Shown here in pieces: positions 51,917 to 60,882 of a DNA stretch of 64,000 nt. Location: assembly GCA_963787345.1 (NCBI GenBank), contig CAWBCW010000011.1, positions 816,442-880,441 of the forward strand, given 5' to 3'. The stretch comes from Bacillus_BD sp963787345. GTDB lineage: Bacteria > Bacillota > Bacilli > Bacillales > Cytobacillaceae. Numbering within the stretch: position 1 is the first letter of the stretch; every line of letters begins with the position of its first letter. The notes under the pieces were generated by a model, which was not told the origin of the DNA, did not search any database, and saw nothing but the letters and a program-made list of their open reading frames with translations. Position numbers and translations under genes: made by a program.

Positions 51917-53020
51917 TCATCCCCAAATTTCCTTCGCAACATCAACAATGAATTTTAACTTTTCCCATTGCTGTTCTTCGGTTAATTTATTGCCGTGGTG
52001 TGTGGAGGCAAATCCACATTGCGGGCTGATACAAAGCTGTTTAAGTGGAACATATTTAGAGGCCTCCTGCACACGAGATTTGATGGTTTCTCTATCTTCT
52101 AATTCTCCACTTTTAGATGTGAACACACCTAATACTACTTGTGGTCCGCCAACTGGAACATGTTCTAGCGGCTTAAAATCACCGGAACGCTCATCATCAT
52201 ACTCTAAGAAGAATCCATCTACGTTTTCTTTCGCAAAGAAACTAGAAGCAATTCGATTATATGGCCCTTCGAAAGCCCAAGCAGATTGATAGTTTCCACG
52301 GCATAGGTGAGTAGTAATCGTTAAGTCCTCTGGTTTATCTTCAAGTACTCCATTTGCAACACGCAAAGCAAGATCAATTAATTTCTCTCTTTCTAAGTCG
52401 CTTTTTGCGAATGGAAGCTCTGGTGCACAAAGCCCTGCAATATATACATCATCCAGCTGTATATAACGGCAGCCAGCATGATAAAATGCTTGGATTGCAT
52501 CACGATAGGCTTGAATAATATCTGTCGCAAAGTCTTCAATATCTGGATAAATTTCTTCATTACGGATACCAGCATTGAAAAATTGATTGGGACTTGGAAG
52601 GGTCATTTTTGCAACGGAACGGTCCCCAACGATTTCTTTAAATTCAATAAAATCTTTGAGGTGAGGGTGATCGGGATTAAAGGATACCTTGCCAGTCACA
52701 CGCACATCATAAGCCTCGGTTTCGACCCCTTTAAATTTATATCCATGGTCAGGAACGTACCCTTCCACACCGTTTAAGTGCTCCATGAAATCAGTATGCC
52801 AAAATCTGCGGCGGAACTCGCCATCCGTTACCGCTTGAAGACCTACTTCAATTTGTTTATCTACGATTCTTTTAATTTCCTCTGTTTCCACGGCACGTAA
52901 TTGTTCAGCTGTAATGGCACCTTCCACAAATTTCTTTCTAGCATCATGAATTGATTGAGGACGAAGCAAACTACCTACGTGATCTGCTCTAAATGGTGCT
53001 TTAATAATAGTTTTTGTCAT
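51917..53020 (-). CDS. Cobalamin-independent methionine synthase-like protein (YxjG/YxjH family)
   Basis: Short MetE-type zinc methyltransferase made of the C-terminal barrel only. Begins with the family motif FRADHVGSLLRP, then TDGEFRRRFWH, YIQLDDVYIAGLC, THLCRGNYQSAWAFEGPYN (zinc His/Cys) and the last zinc Cys in CISPQCGFASTHHGN. 367 residues, normal for YxjG. It probably transfers methyl groups to homocysteine or a related thiol. No S-box or T-box was seen upstream (53021-53300), unlike B. subtilis yxjG/H. Confidence 0.9.
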   Translation of the reverse strand: MTKTIIKAPFRADHVGSLLRPQSIHDARKKFVEGAITAEQLRAVETEEIKRIVDKQIEVGLQAVTDGEFRRRFWHTDFMEHLNGVEGYVPDHGYKFKGVETEAYDVRVTGKVSFNPDHPHLKDFIEFKEIVGDRSVAKMTLPSPNQFFNAGIRNEEIYPDIEDFATDIIQAYRDAIQAFYHAGCRYIQLDDVYIAGLCAPELPFAKSDLEREKLIDLALRVANGVLEDKPEDLTITTHLCRGNYQSAWAFEGPYNRIASSFFAKENVDGFFLEYDDERSGDFKPLEHVPVGGPQVVLGVFTSKSGELEDRETIKSRVQEASKYVPLKQLCISPQCGFASTHHGNKLTEEQQWEKLKFIVDVAKEIWG

Positions 53021-53350
53021 TTAAATACCTTCTTTCTTATTGTTTTTTTATGCCCAAAATCATAACCGAGGCTTTTTAAGGGCTATTCCCTTCCAAATAA
53101 GATTTTTTTATTTTGCATGATTAAAACAAAAGCATAGGGTCGATGTTTTTTTGTCTGTATGAACTTTCTTGTTTATTTCATTGTATGTTAAATGTAACAT
53201 GTAAAAGTTAATATAGGGTAACACATAATATCTATTCTTTGTCATAGTTTAAAGCTATACATAGAGTAGTTCTTTGACAAAGGATATGATTTCTTCATTT
53301 TCTTACCTAATGACATCGTTCCGGGAAACATTTTGTGTAAGGGATCATTA

Positions 53351-53497
53351 GTGAAAAATGAATATCTTAAACCTATGAATTTATATTATGAACGAGGAAA
53401 AATTCCTCAACCCGACTTGTTGATTGGTGGTACCAAATATTGGTCTAGGTCTACGGCAGTGAAATATATGAAACAGGAAAAGAAGAAATTTTTATAG
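53351..53497 (+). CDS. Small AlpA/excisionase-like DNA-binding protein
   Basis: GTG start at 53351 behind AAGGGATC. 48 residues: KNEYLKPMNLYYERGKIPQP then DLLIGGTKYWSRSTAVKYMK. The 'PDLxIGG..YWSxST' pattern resembles AlpA-type and excisionase winged-helix proteins of mobile elements. The same frame is open further upstream (from about 53294), so this may be the end of a longer, broken gene. Near the serine recombinase at 54.3 kb. The rest of 53021-53350 shows nothing. Confidence 0.5.
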   Translation: MKNEYLKPMNLYYERGKIPQPDLLIGGTKYWSRSTAVKYMKQEKKKFL

Positions 53498-53508
53498 CTT
53501 TAAATTTC

Positions 53509-53682
53509 ATGAACGAAAAATATCCCTTGGATTTTAGTGGACTTCAATGTACATGTAAGGTTCATGAGAAGTTGATTTTTACTTCGAATAGTTCTTACAT
53601 GGCACCGAAGGTAGCCTTTAAATGGCTCTACAACACCATTCTTATATTAGGTAAGATATTATCTGTTAGAAATTGTGGATGA
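53509..53682 (+). other. Coding-like orphan frame (57 codons)
   Basis: The frame is open from about 53449 (VYGSEIYETGKEEIFIALNF) and continues from ATG 53509 (MNEKYPLDFSGLQCTCKVHE) to TGA 53680. There is no ribosome binding site. It overlaps the end of the preceding small gene in another frame. Probably the remains of a decayed gene; unidentified. Confidence 0.35.
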
Positions 53683-53712
53683 AGTTTTTCAGGTTTTTTT
53701 ATGGAGTATTGA

Positions 53713-53742
53713 TTGAAACAGAATGCGATTATACTTTATGCT
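53713..53742 (+). promoter_or_regulatory. Candidate promoter of the HU gene
   Basis: TTGAAA (53713-53718), 18-base spacer, TATGCT (53737-53742), 49 bases before the HU start. Confidence 0.4.
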
Positions 53743-53790
53743 ATATTTGTAGTTCCTACATAGCAATTTTAAAAATAGAGGTGTATGAGA

Positions 53791-54063
53791 ATGAATAAAA
53801 CAGAATTAGTAAAAGTTGTGGCAGCACAAGCTGAATTGACACAGAAAGATGCTACAAAAGCAGTTGATGCGTTATTTGATACGATTTCTACCACGCTTGC
53901 TCAAGGGGAAAAAATTCAATTAATTGGCTTTGGAACATTTGAAGTACGTGAACGTTCAGCTCGAAAGGGAAGAAACCCTCAAACAGGAGAAGAAATAGAA
54001 ATTGCTGCTTCTAAAGTTCCAGCTTTTAAGGCAGGAAAAGAATTAAAAGAAGCCGTTAAATAA
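53791..54063 (+). CDS. HU family DNA-binding protein
   Basis: Nucleoid-associated dimeric DNA-bending protein, 90 residues. N-terminal helices MNKTELVKVVAAQAELTQKD, then the conserved GFGTFEVRERSARKGRNPQT arm and FKAGKELKEAV end. Start 53791 chosen since GAGGTG sits 9 bases upstream; an ATG at 53785 is nearer than optimal. It may be a second HU copy associated with the recombination region rather than the main hbs, which normally lies elsewhere. Confidence 0.93.
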   Translation: MNKTELVKVVAAQAELTQKDATKAVDALFDTISTTLAQGEKIQLIGFGTFEVRERSARKGRNPQTGEEIEIAASKVPAFKAGKELKEAVK

Positions 54064-54074
54064 ATTTAGTAAAG

Positions 54075-54117
54075 TGAGGTATACTCTGGATTGAAATTGA
54101 ATTCAGGGTATTTTTAT
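54075..54117 (+). terminator. Terminator after the HU gene
   Basis: Stem ATACTCTGGAT / ATTCAGGGTAT (G-T pairs), 8-base loop, then TTTTTATTT. Confidence 0.65.
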
Positions 54118-54147
54118 TTAGAGCTATTTATATTACTCATCCAAAAA

Positions 54148-54245
54148 GGTACACTTTTATAGACCGCTAGAAAATTATGAAATTTTAGTCTATAATCATA
54201 TATAATTCACTTTATAGACGTCTGTAAAAAGTTGGATACTTTTGT
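54148..54245. repeat. Putative res/recombination region of the serine recombinase
   Basis: The heptamer TATAGAC occurs at 54158-54164 and 54213-54219 and inverted as GTCTATA at 54188-54194. The last direct copy forms the dyad TATAGACGTCTGTA (54213-54226). Imperfect direct repeats GGTACACTTTTAT and GGATACTTTTGTG flank the region (about 54148 and 54234). It lies just upstream of the recombinase gene, where res sites usually are. Confidence 0.5.
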
Positions 54246-54287
54246 GAACGCTTTTTATATAAATAGTATTTTTAAAGGGTGAGAGTT

Positions 54288-54905
54288 TTGAATAAGCGTT
54301 TCGGTTATGTAAGAATTTCCAGTAAAGACCAGAATGAAGCAAGGCAGATTAAAAACATGCTGGATGCTGGAGTTCATGAGAGAGATATTTATATAGATAA
54401 GCAAAGTGGGAAAAATTTTGATCGACCTCAATACCAAGCTATGAAAGATCCAAGTCGTCTAAGGGAAGGTGATACGATAGTAGTTGACTCGATTACTAGA
54501 ATGGGACGTAATATGGATGAAACTTTAAAAGAATATCGATGGTTTGTTGAAAATGGAATCAACTTAGAATTTTTAAAGGAACCTATGATTAACACGAATA
54601 GTGAAACAGATGATGTCATATTAAAAGCGATTCAGCAAGCCGTACTTGTTATTCTTACTGCATTTGCAGAAAAAGAACGTTCTGATATACGTGTAAGACA
54701 AGCCGAAGGAATTGAAGCAGCAAAGAGAAAGGGAACTAAATTTGGAAGACCTTCAAAAACACTTCCGAAAGAATGGGATGAACTTTATCTTCAATGGAAG
54801 AATAGCCAATTAAAGGCTGTAGAATTTATGGAGATTGTAGGGATGAAAAAGTCAACCTTTTATAAAAAGGTAAATGAATACGAACTACTGAATCGAAAAG
54901 AATAA
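54288..54905 (+). CDS. Serine recombinase / resolvase
   Basis: Small serine recombinase (resolvase/invertase). Catalytic Ser in FGYVRISSKDQNEARQ (residue about 10), DSITRMGRN with the active-site Arg pair, then the long E-helix (AFAEKERSDIRVRQAEGIEA) and a C-terminal HTH (VEFMEIVGMKKSTFYKKV). About 205 residues. TTG start at 54288 after AAAGGGTGAGAG; GTG at 54279 is an alternative. Intact. Similar proteins occur on Gram-positive plasmids and transposons, suggesting the 48-64 kb region was acquired. Confidence 0.9.
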   Translation: MNKRFGYVRISSKDQNEARQIKNMLDAGVHERDIYIDKQSGKNFDRPQYQAMKDPSRLREGDTIVVDSITRMGRNMDETLKEYRWFVENGINLEFLKEPMINTNSETDDVILKAIQQAVLVILTAFAEKERSDIRVRQAEGIEAAKRKGTKFGRPSKTLPKEWDELYLQWKNSQLKAVEFMEIVGMKKSTFYKKVNEYELLNRKE

Positions 54906-55128
54906 AGGTTTTAGATTTACATCGCGATAGTAAACAAAAAGTATTTCTAATTTTGCTCTAAAGCATTTCCCAAGCATTTTTTTAGGAAATCTCTCTTTTT
55001 TATGCTAATTCAATGAAAGATTTATTTATACTGTCGAAAAATGGAAAGAAAAAGAATAGATAACTTATTTTACACTCTAACTTTAAAAATTATAATTAAT
55101 TTAAATAAATTCTAGAAAGAGGATGTAT

Positions 55129-55801
55129 ATGGAACACTTACAGAGTATTTACCCAAAAGGTCCAAAAATGAAATCTATGTATGTATATGAAGAAATGAAG
55201 AAAGAACTTTTAACAGGGAAGTGGAAATTCGGGGAAAAAATATTAGTAAATCAGTTAATTGAAAAATATGATGTTTCACGACGACCTGTAATGGATGCAA
55301 TGAAAATGTTAGAGAATGATGGTTTTATTGAAATTATTCCCCAATCCGGCTGTAAAATTGTGGATTATAGTAAAAAGAACATATTAGATCAACTTTTACT
55401 AAGTTCTTATATTGAATCTTTGTGTACAGAATTAGCTGCATTAAACCATCATAACGAAGAAATAGAATATGTGGAAAATTATATTTCATCTACAGAAAAA
55501 GAGTCCTGAAAAACTTAAGGATAAGTTAAACTATTTAAAGTTTACTAGGGAAATTCATTTTTCGATTTATTTAATGACTCATTCCGAAATAATAAAATCT
55601 CAAACGCTAAAAATTTGGAATTTAACTGATTTTTATATGTTAAAATCATTTGATTATTTTATGAACGATCCAAAGGAATCTATAGATAGTCACGATGAAA
55701 TTATTTATTACATTAAAAAAAGAGAACCTCAGAAAGCAAGTGAAAAAATGAGGGAATATACTATAAAGACTGTAAAAAACTTGGAAGAAAAGTTACCCTA
55801 A
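55129..55801 (+). pseudogene. GntR family (FadR/FCD type) regulator, frameshifted
   Basis: The N-terminal winged HTH is intact (MKKELLTGKWKFGEKILVNQ, then LIEKYDVSRRPVMDAMKMLE), followed by an all-helical FCD-like effector domain. The frame breaks at an A-run (55496-55500): deleting one A joins STEK to SPEKLKDKLNY and the rest to TAA 55799. About 224 residues when repaired. Lies upstream of and co-directional with the broken aromatic operon, so it is the likely local regulator. Start 55129 after AAAGAGGATGTAT. Confidence 0.8.
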
Positions 55802-55953
55802 GTACTCTCAATAGAATGGTGTAACTTTAGAATATGAAGACCAAGAGGATTCTCTCAGAGTGTTCATTTATTTTATACTTTACGGGGTGGATTAGTTCTA
55901 CCTTTTTATTTTGATTAAAAACAAAGTAATGGAGATAAAAGATTCAAAATATA

Positions 55954-55984
55954 TTGACAATATAAACTAATATATTAGTATATA
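55954..55984 (+). promoter_or_regulatory. Promoter with embedded palindromic operator (aromatic locus)
   Basis: Perfect -35 TTGACA at 55954-55959 and -10-like TATATA at 55979-55984 (spacer 19) or TAGTAT at 55976 (spacer 16). The perfect 14-bp palindrome ACTAATATATTAGT (55966-55979) fills the spacer, an ideal place for a repressor. It drives the hydrolase/HpaB genes. The GntR regulator is the natural candidate binder (inference). Confidence 0.65.
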
Positions 55985-56056
55985 AGTATGGAAAGTTCAA
56001 GTTATAATCTTTTTGTTTTTTAGAAAACTCACAATATATAGAAAAGGGGAAAGAAA

Positions 56057-56927
56057 ATGTCAAAATATGATGTTAGTATTTGGAATGAATTAGCAGGGGT
56101 TAACATTTAAACAGTACTATGTAGATGCAGATGGTGTGAGTACACGTATTGTTGAAGCTGGAGAAGGAGAACCACTTATTTTACTTCATGGAATTGGTGG
56201 TCATATTGAAGCATATGCGAGAAATATTAAGCCTCTAAGCAAACACTTCCGCGTGATTGTGTTGGATATGCTTGGACATGGGTATACAGGAAAACCTGAT
56301 CAACCATATACCATAAAGGATTATAGCGATCATTTATTGGCCGTTATTAAAGCGCTTTAACATTGAAAAAGTTCATTTCTCTGGTGAATCTTTGGGCGGA
56401 TGGGTATCTGCTTGGTTTGCAGCCCATCATCCGGAATATGTGAAAACATTACTATTAAATACACCAGGAAATATTAAAGGAAAACCTGAAGTAATGAAAA
56501 AGCTGAAGGATTCCACGATTAAAGGCAGTTTTAGAGGCAAGTGAAGAGACGGTACGAGCAAGATTAGAGTTCTTATTCTATGACACAAACTTTGTGACAA
56601 AAGAATTAATAGAATCTCGTTATAAGATTTATACACAGCCAGAATACCAAGAGGCAATTCACAATATTGTTGTCTTACAAGATTGGGAAGTGCGTAAACA
56701 TTATACATGGGAAACTTCATGGACACACAAAATTACAGCTCCAACAGTTATTCTTATGTCTGATCATGATCCAACTGCAACGATTGAGGATGCGGAATAC
56801 CTTCAAGAGCTCATTCCAGGATAGCCAATTAAAAATTATCGAAGGTGCAGGGCACTGGCCGCAATGGGAAAAGCCAGAAGAATTCAACGAATTTCAAATT
56901 AAATTTGCTAAAGGGGTGCTTGTATAA
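56057..56927 (+). pseudogene. Alpha/beta hydrolase (meta-cleavage product hydrolase-like), four frameshifts
   Basis: Repaired, this is about 288 residues of an alpha/beta hydrolase. Oxyanion HGIGGHIEAYARN, nucleophile Ser in HFSGESLGGWVSAW, Asp in MSDHDPTAT and His in EGAGHWPQWEKPEEF. Each break is removed by deleting one base in a homopolymer: GGGG 56096-56099, TTT 56356-56358, AAA 56521-56523, GG 56819-56820. No substitution-type stop was found. The family includes C-C hydrolases acting on ring-fission products, fitting the dioxygenase downstream. The stop overlaps the next ATG (TAATG). Confidence 0.82.
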
Positions 56928-58394
56928 TGGCGGCTATTAAAGGGCAGGATTATTTAACTCGTTTAAAAAATAACCCTCCCGAAACATGGTTGGGGGATGA
57001 AAAGATTTTAGATCCTACATCACATCCACTTGTAGCGCCACCGGCACATTCGATTGCCAAACTTTATGATCATACAGTGGGATGAAGATAAAAAAGATTA
57101 TATGCTATACCATGATCCAAATACAGGTGAACTGGAAGGGACTCAATATTTAGTACCAAAATCAAAAGAGGATTTGAAAAAGAGAGGCCTAATGCACAGA
57201 GAGTGGGCGAAAGCAACTTATGGATTTATGGGTCGTTCAACCGATTTTATGAGTGCGCAGCTTTTAGGATGGTATTCCAATGCAGACTTTTTCGGAGAAT
57301 ATGCTGATAATGTAAGAAACTATTTTGATTACATTCGCAAAAATGATTTATATTTAACACATGTGTTGATTAATCCGCAAGTGGACCGTAGTCAGCCGCC
57401 TTCCAAACAGCCAGATGAATTTACGTATCTTGGGGTCGTGAAGGAAACAGAAGATGGAATTATCGTACGTGGGGCAAAGATGATGGCAACTGCAGGTCCA
57501 TACGCAGATGAAGTACTAGTATTCCCGTTTGCCAATCAACAAATGACGCCAGAGGATTATAAATACTCAATTTCCTTTGCGATCCCAATGTCAGCACCAG
57601 GTTTAAGATGTATTGCCCGTGAATCTTTTGTAAAAGAATCTAAAATGGATTATCCATTAGCTAGTCAGTTTGATGAATTAGATGGCATTTTAGTTTTTGA
57701 TGATGTATTTGTTCCATGGGAGCGTGTCTTCATTTATAAGGACCCTGCTCGTGTTAACCAAGTTTTAAACTTAACGAGCTTATATACAGGGCATCAGTCA
57801 ACAATTCGCTTAATGACAAAGCTTCAATTTCTTGCAGGTCTTGCCATGAAGGCAACAGACGTGATTAATACAAATGTGTTCCCACAAGTACAGGATTAAT
57901 GGGTGAAATAACAACTTATGTTGAGTTGTGTAGAGCAGCCATTACGGCATCGGAAGAAAATGCGAAACCAAATGAACAAGGTATTTATATTCCTGATTTT
58001 AGACCATTAAGTGCGATACGGAACTCAGGTAACCGCTGGTACCCAAGAACGAGGGAAATTCTTCCAACAAATATTAGCAGGCGGTTTAATGTATCAGCCA
58101 TCTTCATTTAAAGTCTTCGATAGTCCGATTAAAGAAGATATTGAAAAGTACTTTAGAGGAGCAGATATTGGAGCAAAGGAAAAGATTCAAATTTATAAAA
58201 TTGCTTCTGAACTAGCTGTTTCCGCATTTGGATCACGACATGAGCTATATGAAAGATATTATGCAGGTGATCCGTTATTCTTAAGAATCAACTCACAATA
58301 TAAAAAATATGACAAAACAGAATGTTTCTCACTTGTGGATACATTATTGGAGCAACTTAGGCAAGAAGAAGCACCATCATTAATTACAAACTAA
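56927..58394 (+). pseudogene. HpaB-type flavin-dependent aromatic monooxygenase (oxygenase component), three frameshifts
   Basis: 4-hydroxyphenylacetate 3-monooxygenase/chlorophenol hydroxylase family, using FADH2 from a partner reductase to ortho-hydroxylate a phenol. N-terminus MAAIKGQDYLTRLKNNPPET; the core has YGFMGRSTDFMSAQLLGW, GAKMMATAGPYADEVLVFP, DDVFVPWERVFIYKD and FGSRHELYERYYAGDP. Repaired length about 488. Breaks: one extra base near 57061-57075, one missing base near 57891-57900 (QVQD/LMGE), one extra C at 58064-58065. The partner flavin reductase relic follows. Substrate unknown. Confidence 0.85.
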
Positions 58395-58403
58395 TATATT
58401 AGA
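58390..58403. promoter_or_regulatory. Second copy of the ACTAATATATTAG operator-like palindrome
   Basis: ACTAATATATTAGA, 13 of 14 identical to the 55966 palindrome. It overlaps the HpaB stop codon and precedes the hairpin repeat and the flavin reductase relic. Confidence 0.55.
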
Positions 58404-58415
58404 ATATTAGAATAA

Positions 58416-58448
58416 GCACTATTTAATAGTCCTTTTATTAAATAGTGC
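58416..58448. repeat. Hairpin repeat, copy 1 (possible terminator)
   Basis: Perfect 13-bp stem GCACTATTTAATA (58416-58428) / TATTAAATAGTGC (58436-58448), 7-base loop, followed by CCCCTCTATTTTT. A near copy occurs at 60679-60718. Confidence 0.7.
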
Positions 58449-58498
58449 CCCTCTATTTTTCTGTAAAATTTTCCTATAATTTAAAGGAGAATATATAA

Positions 58499-58714
58499 GG
58501 ATCGTGAAGTCATCTTTGATTGTCTTGATGGAAAGCCTGTTATACCAGGGACAATTGCACAAATTGCATGTGAAGTTTGAGTAGAACATGTGGAAGGCGA
58601 CATACGTAATTTATTGGAAAGGTAACAGATATTCACTTAGAAGAAGGAGACCCTCTTATTTTTTATAGTGGAAAATATCGATCATTAATACAAGAACAGA
58701 CAGCTTCTGTTTAA
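58499..58714 (+). pseudogene. Flavin reductase (HpaC-like) remnant
   Basis: C-terminal part of the flavin reductase domain: VIFDCLDGKPVIPGTIAQIA, then GDH-type region and KVTDIHLEEGDPLIFYSGKY. The N-terminal half (flavin-binding start) is missing although AAAGGAGA still lies just upstream, suggesting a deletion. Two in-frame stops (TGA after ACEV; TAA in the GDHTYF-like position) and one missing base in the GDH codon show real decay. It would have supplied reduced flavin to the HpaB oxygenase. Confidence 0.75.
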
Positions 58715-58734
58715 TTTGGGAGGAAGGAGACTGT

Positions 58735-59566
58735 ATGGAAACGATTTATTTGAACCGGGAAAATTTGTTGGAATGGCAAGGGAAGGCAAAGAAGAATGTG
58801 ATGGCTCTAGGTTTTTTTGATGGTCTTCACCTCGGGCATTGTGAGGTCATTAAGACAGCTTTCCAGAAGGCGAAGGAAAAAGAGGTATCTTTAGCAGTCA
58901 TGAGTTTTTTTCCTCATCCAAAGACGGTGTTATCGAATGGGAAAAAGCAAGTTTGCTATTTAATGCCGCCGACTGAAAAAGAGAAAATGCTTGAAAAACT
59001 TGGAGTGGATACGTTTTACCTTGTGAAATTTGATCCAGAATTTGCTTCCCTTTCACCAGAAAGAGTTTGTGTCCAACTATTTGAATAATCTCGGCGTTAT
59101 CCATGCAGTCGCCGGATTCGATTTTACGTATGGGCATAAAGGGAAGGGAAATATGGAACGCTTAAAAAACGATTCAGGTGGATTGATTGAGATAACTATG
59201 GTCGAAAAGATCGAGTGCCGTGGCGAGAAAATCAGTTCCACTTGTATAAGGGAAAGATTATTACAAGGAAAGGTAGAGGAGATTCCTGATTTCCTTGGCC
59301 ATCCATACGAAGTAAAAGGAAATTGGAACGGGGCGGAACTGATCCTTCAACCCTATTATACGCTTCCGGCACCTGGAAGATATGTGGTGACGGTTAACGA
59401 TGAAAGTCAATCCATTAATACTGAGGTATCTGTCCAAGAACATCATGGGAGATTAACGTTAACTTTTTTAAAGAAAATACCTCGAACCATGAGAGGTTCT
59501 ATATCGATTAAATGGCATTCCTCATGTTCAAACAATAAGGAATTGGCCTATGCGGTGATCGGGTAA
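58735..59566 (+). pseudogene. FAD synthetase (RibF-like FMN adenylyltransferase), frameshifted
   Basis: Nucleotidyltransferase domain: GFFDGLHLGHCEVIKTAFQK, SFFPHPKTVLS, GFDFTYGHKGKGN and SSTCIRERLLQGKVEEI. The C-terminal about 100 residues replace the riboflavin kinase part; the usual GRTIGFPTAN motif is absent, so it would be a stand-alone FMN adenylyltransferase. One extra A at 59060-59062 breaks it (SPE/EFVSNYLNN). Start 58735 after GGGAGGAAGGAGACTGT. Placement next to FAD-dependent hydroxylase genes suggests dedicated cofactor supply. Confidence 0.8.
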
Positions 59567-59605
59567 AAGAAATAGATGAAAATTTTAAAGTGGGGAGTGG
59601 GGAAA

Positions 59606-60590
59606 ATGGCGGAAATTATAGCAGGTGTAGCAATGTCACACAGCCCTTTTATCATGACAAATGAAGAAGGTGCTGGAGAAAAAGGTCAGCGTTTTATCCA
59701 AAGTGCAAAAGAGATGAAGAAATGGTTAAAGGATAACGGAACGGACGTGATCGTTTTAGTTTCGGATGACCATTTCAATAGTTATTTCTATGATCATATG
59801 CCGTCTTTTACAATTGGTATCAATGAGTGTGAAGGGATGGGGGGATTGGAATCTTCCTCAGTATAACATTCCTGTACAGAAGGATTTAGCAAAACATATT
59901 TTAGATACTGGATTAAACCATAATTTTGATTTTGCTTTTTCGATGAAAATGAAAGTGGATCATGGGCACACACAAGCCGTTTACTTTTTGAATTCTGAAT
60001 TAGATATCCCAGTGGTTCCAATTGCCGTGAATACAGCCGCACCTCCACTTCCGACAATGGATCGCTGTTTTCAATTAGGTGAATTGTTACGAAAAGCAAT
60101 TGAGACATGGGATTCGGACCTAAAAGTAGCCATTGTGGCATCTGGCGGATTATCGCATTGGGTACCCATTCCGAAAATTGATAGTGAAAAGCCTGAGGAT
60201 CAAAGTTTAATTCATATTCTCAAAAATGGTCGCCAAGAAATTGAGCAGCTGGATGAGTATATGGAGTCTCGTAAAAAAAGAACGACAAGCCTAAAAACAG
60301 GTCCAGTAAACGAAGAAACTGATCGATTGTTTTTACAATTAATTGAAGAAAAAGATTATGATGCATTACGGAAATGGTCTTACGAATTCATCGAGGAGGA
60401 ATTAGGTAATGGCGGTCAGGAAATTAGAAACTGGCTCGTCTTAATGGGTGCTGTTCAAAACTTTGAATCCCAATTAGTCTGCTATGAACCTATTCCAGAA
60501 TGGGTAACCGGTATGGGGATTGTGCATTTTGCAAAGACGTTTAATGATGAAAAGAAGAATCTTTCGACCTTGAATGAGGTTTCTATTTAA
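59606..60590 (+). pseudogene. LigB-type (class III) extradiol dioxygenase, frameshifted
   Basis: Catalytic-subunit family of protocatechuate 4,5- and DHPP 2,3-dioxygenases. MAEIIAGVAMSHSPFIM (metal His), VSDDHFNSYFYDHMPSF (His), KVDHGHTQAVYFL and VASGGLSHWVPIPKI (catalytic His). The C-terminal extension (EELGNGGQEIRNWLVLMGAV) resembles a fused LigA/Q-like helical part. One extra G in the run 59839-59844 breaks the frame (ECEGMG/DWNLPQYN). Start 59606 after GGGGAGTGGGGAAA. About 328 residues. Substrate probably the catechol made by the HpaB enzyme. Confidence 0.85.
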
Positions 60591-60661
60591 ATTTTAAAAA
60601 CTAAAATTTGGAAGATACTAATTTCGTGGTCACTACAGACCATTCAACTATCTATATTCAA

Positions 60662-60675
60662 ACTAATATATTTGT
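60662..60675. promoter_or_regulatory. Third operator-like copy, ACTAATATATTTGT
   Basis: 13 of 14 positions match ACTAATATATTAGT. It lies four bases before the second hairpin repeat and about 210 bases before the MFS gene. The rest of the 292-base gap shows no clear promoter. Confidence 0.45.
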
Positions 60676-60678
60676 ATT

Positions 60679-60718
60679 GCACTATTTAATAATATTTATA
60701 AATATCATTAAATAGTGC
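60679..60718. repeat. Hairpin repeat, copy 2 (possible terminator)
   Basis: Stem GCACTATTTAAT (60679-60690) / ATTAAATAGTGC (60707-60718), followed by TCTTCTTTTC. The stem arms are identical to copy 1 at 58416; the loop differs. Confidence 0.7.
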
Positions 60719-60882
60719 TCTTCTTTTCATTATTTGATCAATCTAGTTATATCTATTGATAGATAATCCTTTTTGTTACCATAATTTTCTGAATATTTGG
60801 CCTATTAATTGGCAATTTTAATGAAAAATGAGATTAATGCTGCCTATTTTTAAAAATAAATTTATTTAGCGGAGGCCATTTT

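Noticed and set aside
53021..53300. S-box or T-box leader for the MetE-like gene
   Set aside because: None of the conserved SAM riboswitch or T-box elements could be found on the minus strand.
56057..60590. Programmed frameshifting or selenocysteine recoding as an explanation for the broken genes
   Set aside because: Breaks are at varied simple homopolymers without slippery heptamers or stimulatory structures, and most are single-base shifts rather than in-frame TGA; decay or sequence error fits better.
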